From Methanosphaera sp. rholeuAM74 (GTDB lineage: Archaea; Methanobacteriota; Methanobacteria; Methanobacteriales; Methanobacteriaceae), in NCBI GenBank assembly GCA_003266075.1, contig MUZZ01000274.1, positions 1 through 8,647 of the forward strand: a stretch of 8,647 nucleotides of DNA. The letters run 5' to 3'. A model generated the notes under the pieces. It had not been told where the DNA came from and ran no database searches. It saw nothing but the letters and a program-made list of their open reading frames with translations. Position 1 is the stretch's first letter, and each line of letters begins with the position of its first letter. The translations under genes were made by a program, and so were the position numbers. Below, piece by piece: positions 1-5,790 of this stretch.

Positions 1-15
1 AATGAGGGGGGTCTT

Positions 16-30
16 GAGAAGTAATAATTT
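16..30 (+). repeat. 15-bp direct repeat, copy 1
   Basis: The 15-mer GAGAAGTAATAATTT occurs here and again at 205-219, 189 bases further on. Similarity extends left with one indel (CTT-GAGAAG here, CTTGGAGAAG in copy 2). Both copies lie in the non-coding region before the 931-aa adhesin-like gene. The role is unknown; a duplicated regulator site or the trace of a small duplication or insertion are both possible. Confidence 0.6.
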
Positions 31-204
31 CAAAAAAGTAACACATATTCAAAAACACCAAAAAGTATTACATTTTAGACAAAAATCTAATTTATGCCAA
101 CACTCGGAATATAGAAAAAATCTAATAGTCATTAATAACAAAAGCCCCATATAGCCTACAATCACATCATTAACACATCCATATATTATTCTATCAAGTA
201 CTTG

Positions 205-219
205 GAGAAGTAATAATTT
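205..219 (+). repeat. 15-bp direct repeat, copy 2
   Basis: This is an exact copy of the 15-mer at 16-30. It abuts an AT-rich TATA-like stretch at 222-229 and lies 75 bases before the start codon at 295, where an archaeal activator or repressor site upstream of a TATA box could sit. The rest of 1-294 holds no gene I can support. Confidence 0.6.
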
Positions 220-221
220 AC

Positions 222-229
222 TATAATTA
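222..229 (+). promoter_or_regulatory. Candidate TATA box for the 931-aa adhesin-like gene
   Basis: TATAATTA, inside an AT-rich stretch just after direct repeat copy 2. A start site about 25 bases downstream would leave a leader of roughly 40 bases. A second candidate (CATAAATA, 261-268) would give an almost leaderless transcript. The only ribosome-site-like sequence is GGAAGT at 284-289, five bases before the ATG and weaker than the GGTGAT sites of the other genes. The choice between the two boxes cannot be made from sequence alone. Confidence 0.3.
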
Positions 230-294
230 AACATAACTTTAACAATGAAGAAAAAACAAACATAAATACATAATAAAAATAATGGAAGTAAAAC

Positions 295-3090
295 ATGAAT
301 GAAAATAAGATAATATTCTCATTTGTCATGCTCGTAACATTACTCATCATGATAAATGCCATAAGTGCAACACAGGACGTAAAAGATGTTACTGACATAA
401 CAAGTGACAATATAAAACAGGACATAAAGACAGCCAAAAACCATGAACTATACGTAACATCAACTGGAAGTGGTGACGGATTATCCGAAGAAAATCCCAC
501 AACCCTCACCCAGGCACTAAAAAGTGCAGAAGATGACACCACAATAAACCTAGTCACACAAAAACAATCAGACACATACAATGACGAGAGAGAATACAAC
601 CTACGAGACGCACTGCCAACTACCACAAAGACAATCACAATAAGAGGACAAGAAGGCAAAACAATAACATTCAAGGACGCAATATTCATAAAAGACTTGA
701 AAGTAAACCTCGAAAACATAAAATTCCAAGGCCAAAACACCTACATAGTATCAATAGACTCAGACTTAACACTAGACCATACTAACTTCACCAATGCAGG
801 AAACGCTGACTACGGAATACTCTACGCATCAGGTGGAAACATGACAATAACAAACTCAGAATTTGAAAACTCCAGCCTATTCACCTCAGAAAACTATAAC
901 CTAACACTCGAAAACAACACCTTCATAAACGGAGTAACAATGGAACTAAACGCAGCATACAACCAAGTACACAACAACACATTCAAAAACTTCAGGCAAA
1001 CACCAGTACACACCTACCACTCAAACCTAGACTACAACATGGGATACTACAAGATAACATCAAACACATTCACTAACAATACAGACAACTCCTTCTCAAG
1101 CTCAATACACACATACAATGGAAACATGACACTGGCTAACAATACATTCACACAAAACACTGCACCATACGGACAAGTATACATAAGTGCCAATGAAACA
1201 GAAAAAACACTGGTAACAATAGACTCCAACACATTCAAAGACAACAACGCAACAAACGGTGGAGCAATATACATAGAAGGAAAAGAAAACGCAACACTAA
1301 CAGTTAACATAAAAAACAATAAGATAATAAACAACAATGCAACAAATGCAACTGCAATATACATAAAAGACATGGCCATGGTAGTACTCGAATCTAACAC
1401 CTACATAAACAACACCGACAACCAGACAGACAACCTAATCACAGCAGATCAAAACAACACAAAAAACATCAGGGCAAACAACAACACATACACCTCAAAC
1501 TACCTAGAAACGAAGCTAAACCATACATGGCTAAACGATTCAACACTAAAAGTCGACATGGCAATACGAAGCATATACAATGACACAGTAAGAAGTGGAA
1601 CACTAACACTATACGTCGACGGCGAAGAAAACCAGAAACAAGAAGTAACAAATGGAACAATAGCCATAGACGTTGACGCTGACCTAACTATCCAGCATAC
1701 ACTACAACTAGCATACACCTGTGAAGATAAAAGCTACCAACCACTGTTAACTGAAGAGTTCCAGTCAAGGATTGTAGAAGAAAACACAACCACTCCACTA
1801 GTAAACACCGAAATACAACTGGAAGTATCAAACACTACGCCAATAATCAACACACCAGTAAACATAACCACAACACTAGTAGATGCCAATTACGTTTTAT
1901 TAGCAAACCAGGAAATAACCTTAAAGGTCGGCTCACAAACATACAACATCAAAACAAACGATGAAGGAGTAGCAACACAAGCCTACACACCTACAACAAC
2001 TGGAAAATTGGTGATAACGGCAACATACCAGCAAACAGATGATTATAACTCTTCAAATAATACAGTCACCATTAACGTGAAAGATAAGATAAACACTAAT
2101 ATAACAGTTTCTACTGTATACGGTGTTATTGCTAATCCACTAACCTTCACAGCCAATGTGACAGACACAGACAACAAAGCAGTAACTAATGGATACGTCA
2201 TATTCAAGCTAAACGGTATAACAATAAAGGACAACAAGAAACTTGAAGGTTCAACCAACCCCCTTAAAGTCTACGTCAAGGATGGTATAGCAACCACCAC
2301 CGTCACTGCTGATCTTAACATGAGATACGCACAAAACCTAACAGCAGTCTACTCAGGCTCATCCACCTATAACGCTTCACGTAGCAATAATGCAAAGGCA
2401 CAGATACGACAGAGAAACGCATCCATAGTAGTAACAAGCAACGTCAAAAGCATCAAACAGGGGCAGGTACTGACAATCACAGCAAGAGTCTATGATACCA
2501 CTATTGGTAAACGAAGCACTACACTAGTACCATACGAGGATGAATTCGTCTACTTCAAGGTAAACGGCATCACAATAAAAGACTCCAAGGGCAATATGCA
2601 GAAAGTAAAACTAGTAAACGGGGTAGCAACTATTAACTACACTATACCACTAGGACTCTCAGGTGTGACAGATGGTAAGACATTCAACGTTAAAAACCAT
2701 ACAATACTAGCTGGTTACTATAACAAGAACTACCAGGCAGAAGTAAGAAACACATCCACTTTCCAAGTCGAGAGGTCAAACATCACAATCACAATATCTA
2801 ATGTTACAGTAAACAACAGGACGCACAAACTCTCACTAACAGCCACCATCAAGGACTACCTAGGAAACAAGGTTCTAGGACCGAATAAGTGTGTGGTCAA
2901 AGTTAATGGTGCAACACTCAAGAATGGTACTAAGCCTATCTACTACTTTGCTAATAATGGTGTTTTAAGCATTAAAGATGTAACTATCCCAGCATACAAC
3001 AACTACAAGACAATAGAAATTGTGACACAGGACAGACTCTCATATAAAAGCCAACGTAACACCACCAATGTAATTAAGGTACTCAACTAA
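295..3090 (+). CDS. Secreted adhesin-like protein, parallel beta-helix plus Ig-like repeats
   Basis: A 931-residue secreted surface protein, probably of the Asn/Thr-rich adhesin-like class of gut methanogens; ligand unknown. Residues 1-25 form a signal peptide (Asn, Glu and Lys, then a hydrophobic core, likely cleaved after NAISA). Residues about 105-400 carry beta-helix rungs marked by repeated NNTFxNN-like motifs (Phe or Tyr near 190, 210, 230, 260, 285, 314, 370, 399). A less clear beta-rich segment covers about 402-497. Four Ig-like domains follow at about 505-597, 602-705, 706-828 and 829-930. The protein is rich in N-glycosylation sequons. It stops directly after the last Ig domain, with no anchor, transmembrane helix or cell-wall repeat. 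The last 330 residues are about 84% identical (hand count) to those of the 729-aa protein encoded on the minus strand. Asn is mostly AAC in the beta-helix. The start at 295 is the first ATG of the frame and directly precedes the signal peptide. Confidence 0.9.
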   Translation: MNENKIIFSFVMLVTLLIMINAISATQDVKDVTDITSDNIKQDIKTAKNHELYVTSTGSGDGLSEENPTTLTQALKSAEDDTTINLVTQKQSDTYNDEREYNLRDALPTTTKTITIRGQEGKTITFKDAIFIKDLKVNLENIKFQGQNTYIVSIDSDLTLDHTNFTNAGNADYGILYASGGNMTITNSEFENSSLFTSENYNLTLENNTFINGVTMELNAAYNQVHNNTFKNFRQTPVHTYHSNLDYNMGYYKITSNTFTNNTDNSFSSSIHTYNGNMTLANNTFTQNTAPYGQVYISANETEKTLVTIDSNTFKDNNATNGGAIYIEGKENATLTVNIKNNKIINNNATNATAIYIKDMAMVVLESNTYINNTDNQTDNLITADQNNTKNIRANNNTYTSNYLETKLNHTWLNDSTLKVDMAIRSIYNDTVRSGTLTLYVDGEENQKQEVTNGTIAIDVDADLTIQHTLQLAYTCEDKSYQPLLTEEFQSRIVEENTTTPLVNTEIQLEVSNTTPIINTPVNITTTLVDANYVLLANQEITLKVGSQTYNIKTNDEGVATQAYTPTTTGKLVITATYQQTDDYNSSNNTVTINVKDKINTNITVSTVYGVIANPLTFTANVTDTDNKAVTNGYVIFKLNGITIKDNKKLEGSTNPLKVYVKDGIATTTVTADLNMRYAQNLTAVYSGSSTYNASRSNNAKAQIRQRNASIVVTSNVKSIKQGQVLTITARVYDTTIGKRSTTLVPYEDEFVYFKVNGITIKDSKGNMQKVKLVNGVATINYTIPLGLSGVTDGKTFNVKNHTILAGYYNKNYQAEVRNTSTFQVERSNITITISNVTVNNRTHKLSLTATIKDYLGNKVLGPNKCVVKVNGATLKNGTKPIYYFANNGVLSIKDVTIPAYNNYKTIEIVTQDRLSYKSQRNTTNVIKVLN
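2095..3087 (+). repeat. Long inverted repeat, left arm (three Ig-like domains)
   Basis: This arm aligns without gaps to the reverse complement of 6034-7026 (position x pairs with 9121 minus x). Hand-counted identity in 60-base blocks rises from about 57% near 2101 through 72-78% around 2281-2520 to 95% at 2701-2760. Bases 2881-3038 match at 154 of 158 positions, including an exact run of 61 bases (2931-2991) and one of 46 (2993-3038). Identity falls again after 3038, just before this gene's stop codon. Confidence 0.9.
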
Positions 3091-3121
3091 GAAATACTGT
3101 CCTAAACTTCCACTTCATCCC

Positions 3122-3129
3122 TTTTTTTT
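3122..3129 (+). terminator. T8 tract ending the 931-aa adhesin-like gene
   Basis: A run of eight T follows a C-rich stretch (CATCCC) 31 bases after the stop codon. Archaeal RNA polymerase terminates at T tracts without needing a hairpin, so this fits a transcript 3' end. An inverted repeat 13 bases downstream may reinforce it. Confidence 0.55.
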
Positions 3130-3142
3130 AAAACAAATAATT

Positions 3143-3176
3143 CTTTATTTATGATAATGCATAGTTATAAATAAAG
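3143..3176. repeat. 10-bp inverted repeat between converging transcription units
   Basis: The arms CTTTATTTAT (3143-3152) and ATAAATAAAG (3167-3176) are perfectly complementary around a 14-base loop. The repeat lies after the T8 tract of the plus-strand gene and also downstream of the minus-strand units. It could form an AT-rich hairpin that helps separate converging transcription. AT-only stems of this kind also arise by chance in this composition. Confidence 0.5.
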
Positions 3177-3287
3177 GCGTATTTTCATTTAAAAATATTG
3201 TTTTTAATAACATATCAATTTCATGTGTATTTATGTATAAGGATTTCCAGTATTTAACTATCTGATAATTGAATATTAGAAAATCAT

Positions 3288-3502
3288 TTAATAATTATGC
3301 AGGTTATCAACGTAAGTATCATAAATTTTCAACACATCATTAATATCCTTGATGGGAATATCTGTAGTATTGAAAAGCATAACAACTACTATATGTTCAC
3401 ATATGAAAATAAGAATAATGCATTTTCTTCTAAAAGCAACCCATATGGATGGTAAGTATAAACCAGATAATGAAAATACTTTGACAGTAATTTAGTTAGA
3501 GT
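3288..3502 (-). pseudogene. Probable frameshifted gene remnant, unknown product
   Basis: Two minus-strand frames read like one protein broken by a frameshift near 3389-3397. The upstream frame is open from 3502 and includes YHPYGLLLEENALFLFSYVN before a TAG at 3391-3389. The downstream frame continues with IVVVMLFNTTDIPIKDINDV and ends at a TAA at 3290-3288. The downstream frame is also open back to about 3494 but there encodes an odd Cys/Trp-containing stretch. Neither frame has an ATG or ribosome binding site at its 5' end. The downstream part has purine-first, Asp/Asn/Ile/Lys-rich codons typical of real genes here. Joined, it would be the last 70 or so residues of a small cytosolic alpha/beta protein; I do not recognise the family. 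A plus-strand ORF (3297-3455, 52 codons) overlaps but has no ribosome site, so the coding strand is not certain. Confidence 0.35.
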
Positions 3503-3584
3503 TCATACTTTAAAGTCTTACTGCCATCTTCTTAGCTATTTAAATCAATATATGGATGCTTTCACAAAGTAAAATAATTTCATT

Positions 3585-3632
3585 AAAAAAAGAAGTATTT
3601 ATGGAAACTATAAAAGAGGTTAATAGTTTCCA
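3585..3632 (-). terminator. Stem-loop and T7 terminator of the small-protein operon
   Basis: On the minus strand, the complementary arms TGGAAACTAT (3632-3623) and ATAGTTTCCA (3611-3602) enclose an 11-base loop. The stem begins 8 bases after the stop codon of the 173-aa gene and is followed by a run of seven T (3591-3585). This is the most convincing terminator in the window and fixes the 3' end of the three-gene operon. Confidence 0.8.
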
Positions 3633-3640
3633 AACCTTAT

Positions 3641-4162
3641 TTAAAAGGTAATGATATCTCCGATGAGAACGGATTCATTATTATAGCTACCTAAAAATGG
3701 ATACTCTGACTCCATGTTCTGAATCTTATCTCTAGTTTCATTAAAATGCTTGTATTCATCTAAACTCTTATTGTACAAGTCATTCACGGAATGATAAGAA
3801 GAAGATATGCCCTCATTCTTCTCTTCATAATCATTAATATGAATGTACATTTCTCTTAAATAGTTATTAGAATTATTATAGGAAATACATGCATCATATA
3901 TGCTGTTAATATACTCCTTACGTGTAGTATTTTTAACAGAATTGTTTAACTCAATAAGAGTAAACGTAGCGTTTTCAATTAACGGAGTATTATTATCACA
4001 TTCACTGATAATTTCTTTAGCATACTCGGCATTAATCTGACTGCTATCCTTTAATTCAACACTATTTTCAAACATGATTTCAAAGTCATCATAGACAACC
4101 TTCATCTCACGGTTATAAATATCCTCTTCACTATGTACCAAAAGGATATAATAAACTAACAC
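3641..4162 (-). CDS. Small surface protein of unknown function, N-terminus probably incomplete
   Basis: Third gene of the minus-strand operon, 173 codons from a GTG at 4162; family not recognised. Only nine hydrophobic residues (LVYYILLV region) precede a charged, mostly helical domain (about 12-173), with several N-glycosylation sequons (NAT, NNS, NTT, NKS, NET, NES) that suggest an exported location. Nine residues are too short for a membrane anchor. The frame stays open upstream to a TGA at 4192-4190 with further hydrophobic codons (IQIEIVV) but no ATG, GTG or TTG. The upstream gene's stop is only 8 bases from the GTG, and no GGTGAT-like site precedes it. Either translation is coupled to the upstream gene, or the original start and half of the anchor were lost by deletion or frameshift. 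The domain itself is intact to the stop, which sits 8 bases before the terminator stem. Confidence 0.65.
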   Translation of the reverse strand: MLVYYILLVHSEEDIYNREMKVVYDDFEIMFENSVELKDSSQINAEYAKEIISECDNNTPLIENATFTLIELNNSVKNTTRKEYINSIYDACISYNNSNNYLREMYIHINDYEEKNEGISSSYHSVNDLYNKSLDEYKHFNETRDKIQNMESEYPFLGSYNNESVLIGDIITF

Positions 4163-4170
4163 GACGATTT

Positions 4171-4686
4171 CTATTTGAATGTAATGGATTCACCCATCTG
4201 TTTAAGCAGATCTAAGTCTTTACCAGAGATTATGACAATACCTTTACCATCATTTTCCCTGCAAACACTAAATGTTCCTTCGCCATTGACCTTAGACATA
4301 TCATAGATGTGAATGTTACCAGAATCTTCCTTAAAAGATGAATCAGCATACAACTGTTTCATGGCATTAGAGTAGCTTGACAAACTATCCTCACTACAAT
4401 CAATATATTCAACCGTAAAGTTATTAACATCATCACGCCATTCTGGGTGACAGTATGCAGGATTAGAATCCAGTTCATCAAATGAAATACTGCCACCATT
4501 ATTGGCAACAGCATTCTCCAAGACATCCTTACCATTCATATGTGTACTCTCATTAAAGTTTGAATTACCAGGCACATCCATCTTGAAATTACTGAATTCA
4601 TGGCTAGTCAAGTCAACTGCAATAGCCACACTTAATCCACAAGTCAGGATTAAAGCACATATAACTCCAAACATAATCTTCTTCAT
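4171..4686 (-). CDS. Small secreted protein of unknown function
   Basis: Second gene of the operon, 171 aa; family not recognised. Residues 1-23 form a signal peptide (MKKIM, hydrophobic core, likely cleaved after AIA). A Cys in the core (ILTCG) does not fit a proper lipobox. The mature part is acidic, has four Cys and ends in a short helix (DLDLLKQMGESITFK). Its outline resembles that of the 192-aa neighbour: a short strand near 'KMDVPGN', a later 'IHIYDMSKVNG' segment, and a C-terminal helix. The two could be distant paralogues; this is a judgement by eye. The start is well supported by GGAGATGAT at 4701-4693, six bases before the ATG. The gene begins 26 bases after the preceding gene ends, so the two are almost certainly co-transcribed. 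Confidence 0.85.
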   Translation of the reverse strand: MKKIMFGVICALILTCGLSVAIAVDLTSHEFSNFKMDVPGNSNFNESTHMNGKDVLENAVANNGGSISFDELDSNPAYCHPEWRDDVNNFTVEYIDCSEDSLSSYSNAMKQLYADSSFKEDSGNIHIYDMSKVNGEGTFSVCRENDGKGIVIISGKDLDLLKQMGESITFK

Positions 4687-4712
4687 AAATAAATCATCTC
4701 CATAAAATCTTT

Positions 4713-5291
4713 TTACTTCGTAGTATTCAACGTCCTAATAGTATCATTAATTTCCTGTGAATACAAGTCAGCACCACTATCATTACTAAATACAAGTATC
4801 TGGTCGGCCTCATTACTAGGTGTAATGATGTTCAAAACCCTGACATAATCTGGATGAATCTCAGTATCAGTCTTATCATAGAAGTACTGTGGATACATAG
4901 TATGAGTAACCGTAGCCTCACTAGTATGTTCAGTAGTACTCATATTCTTAAAGTCACCAGTCTTACCACCATACTCATAGATTTTAAACCCATTCACCTC
5001 GTCTTCCCTAATATTACTATAACCAGAGATGTTTCCACATTCATTAAGCATCTTAGAGAAGTTCATCTGATACTCCGCACCAGAACTAGCAGATACAAAC
5101 ATGATATTAACATTACCCTTAGTCGCAATATTAGTATCGTTATCAATACTATAGCCATCAGGCAAGGTAATTAGGGTATCATTAACTGCTAAAGTGTTAC
5201 TACCAGTATTAAACATGGTGTAAGCACCATAACCTATGACAGCCAATAATAGGACTGCAACAATAATTCCAATAATCTTATTTTTCTCCAT
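4713..5291 (-). CDS. Small membrane-anchored extracytoplasmic protein of unknown function
   Basis: First gene of the three-gene operon, 192 aa; family not recognised. Residues 5-27 form one hydrophobic segment (KIIGIIVAVLLLAVIGYGAY) that would act as an uncleaved anchor or signal peptide. The remaining 165 residues face outside and contain sequons (NDT, NFS, NIS, NMS). The domain opens with 'LITLPDGYSI', continues with a central 'NGFKIYEYG' strand and ends in a helix (YSQEINDTIRTLNTTK). The start is fixed by AGGTGAT at 5304-5298, six bases before the ATG. A hairpin at 5310-5337 lies directly in front of that ribosome site, and a palindrome overlaps the likely TATA box further up, so expression may be regulated at both levels. 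Context with surface proteins suggests a cell-envelope role. Confidence 0.85.
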   Translation of the reverse strand: MEKNKIIGIIVAVLLLAVIGYGAYTMFNTGSNTLAVNDTLITLPDGYSIDNDTNIATKGNVNIMFVSASSGAEYQMNFSKMLNECGNISGYSNIREDEVNGFKIYEYGGKTGDFKNMSTTEHTSEATVTHTMYPQYFYDKTDTEIHPDYVRVLNIITPSNEADQILVFSNDSGADLYSQEINDTIRTLNTTK

Positions 5292-5309
5292 ATATAAATC
5301 ACCTATACT

Positions 5310-5337
5310 AGGCTTATCAGAAAAATCCTGTAAGCCT
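5310..5337 (-). promoter_or_regulatory. Leader hairpin in front of the operon's first ribosome site
   Basis: On the minus strand the arms AGGCTTA and TAAGCCT pair over 7 bp. After a one-base bulge they continue with CAG/CTG, leaving a 7-base loop. The stem ends six bases before the AGGTGAT site at 5304-5298 of the 192-aa gene, inside the predicted leader. Its GC content is high for this intergenic region. It could tune translation or serve as a protein-binding palindrome; no known riboswitch class is apparent. Confidence 0.5.
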
Positions 5338-5384
5338 CATAATAGAAAAATCTATTTTACTTCAAATATTTTTCTAATATATTA

Positions 5385-5416
5385 ATTATAAAGCATGAGT
5401 TGGCTTCATGCTTATA
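5385..5416 (-). promoter_or_regulatory. Candidate TATA box with overlapping palindrome (operon promoter)
   Basis: On the minus strand TTTATAAT (5392-5385) is a fair archaeal TATA box. A start about 27 bases downstream (near 5361) would leave a leader of about 70 bases before the 192-aa gene. The complementary arms AAGCATGA (5391-5398) and TCATGCTT (5406-5413), extended by TATA pairs around a one-base bulge, overlap this box and the upstream recognition site. That is a classic operator position for an archaeal repressor. A hairpin ending an upstream micro-ORF transcript is the alternative. Confidence 0.4.
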
Positions 5417-5497
5417 CTACTATTTATTTAACGTTGTTTTATTTAAGCTTATTGTTTTATATGCATATTAATATATTGAGCATCATCCTTTATCAAA

Positions 5498-5548
5498 TTA
5501 AAATATTCTTCTAATTAATTTGAATATTTTGTCGATGAATGTTATCAT
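5498..5548 (-). CDS. Candidate 16-aa amphipathic cationic micropeptide
   Basis: A short ORF encoding MITFIDKIFKLIRRIF, with a perfect GGTGAT at 5562-5557, eight bases before the ATG, and a TATA-like box at 5597-5590 at the right distance. On a 100-degree helical wheel the polar residues T3, D6, K7, K10, R13 and R14 fall in one 120-degree arc and all nine hydrophobic residues after Met1 fall on the other face, so the peptide would bind membranes as an amphipathic helix. The arms GATGAAT (5559-5553) and ATTCATC (5540-5534) could form a hairpin with the start codon in the loop and part of the ribosome site in the stem. The ORF lies on the same strand as the small-protein operon, 207 bases upstream of it. 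ORFs this short arise by chance, so translation is unproven. Confidence 0.4.
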   Translation of the reverse strand: MITFIDKIFKLIRRIF

Positions 5549-5589
5549 CTTGATTCATCACCTGTTTAACTAAAATAGTGGATAATATT

Positions 5590-5597
5590 TATTTATA
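5590..5597 (-). promoter_or_regulatory. Candidate TATA box for the micro-ORF transcript
   Basis: TATAAATA on the minus strand. Counting about 27 bases from its centre puts a start near 5567, leaving a leader of about 19 bases that contains the GGTGAT site at 5562-5557. The sequence upstream of the box is not a strong purine-rich recognition element. If transcription does not stop after the micro-ORF, this could be a distal promoter for the small-protein operon. Confidence 0.4.
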
Positions 5598-5715
5598 CAA
5601 TGATAAAATCTATTTCATCTATTTATCGGTTAAACAATACACAGAATACATAACATTTTGGAATTATGATGATAAAGATAGGGTCAAATATTTTTAGCAT
5701 GAATCATATTTTTAT

Positions 5716-5741
5716 AAAAAAATAGAAAAGATTTAGGGGGG
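5716..5741 (-). terminator. T7 tract and C6 run after the 729-aa adhesin-like gene
   Basis: Read on the minus strand, 49 bases after the stop codon at 5791 there is a run of six C (5741-5736), then an AT-rich spacer and a run of seven T (5722-5716). The T tract is a plausible archaeal termination site. The C run is unusual in DNA this AT-rich and recurs after the stop of the partial adhesin gene at the right edge. Confidence 0.5.
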
Positions 5742-5790
5742 AGAATATTATATTAAATGATAGATTGACTTATCCATTATTAATATTCAA

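Noticed and set aside
2..154. Plus-strand ORF of 50 codons at the left edge
   Set aside because: It is Lys/His/Gln-rich as expected from translating A-rich DNA, has no visible ribosome site and no recognisable motif. It could still be the end of a gene outside the window, but nothing supports that.
49..234. Minus-strand 61-codon ORF with a Cys-rich end in the upstream region
   Set aside because: No ribosome site or TATA box precedes it, its composition is odd, and it overlaps the direct-repeat region; it most likely reflects chance openness in T-rich DNA.
295..3090. CRISPR-like or tandem DNA repeat in the Asn-rich beta-helix
   Set aside because: The repeated NNTFxNN motifs are protein-level rungs with variable spacing and variable DNA; there are no constant repeats or spacers.
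3297..3455. Plus-strand 52-codon ORF ending in NPYGW
   Set aside because: No ribosome site or TATA box is evident, and it is antisense to the more protein-like minus-strand remnant. Kept as the alternative reading in that entry.
3507..3516. 10-bp palindrome ACTTTAAAGT
   Set aside because: Short and AT-rich, with no gene start at a suitable distance.
5302..5340. Seven-codon upstream ORF (ATG at 5340) overlapping the leader hairpin
   Set aside because: No ribosome site and no attenuator-like codon bias; not separable from chance.
5563..5636. Inverted repeat TGTTTAAC / GTTAAACA bracketing the micro-ORF promoter
   Set aside because: Eight AT-rich bases separated by 58 are expected by chance in this composition; no further extension of the arms.
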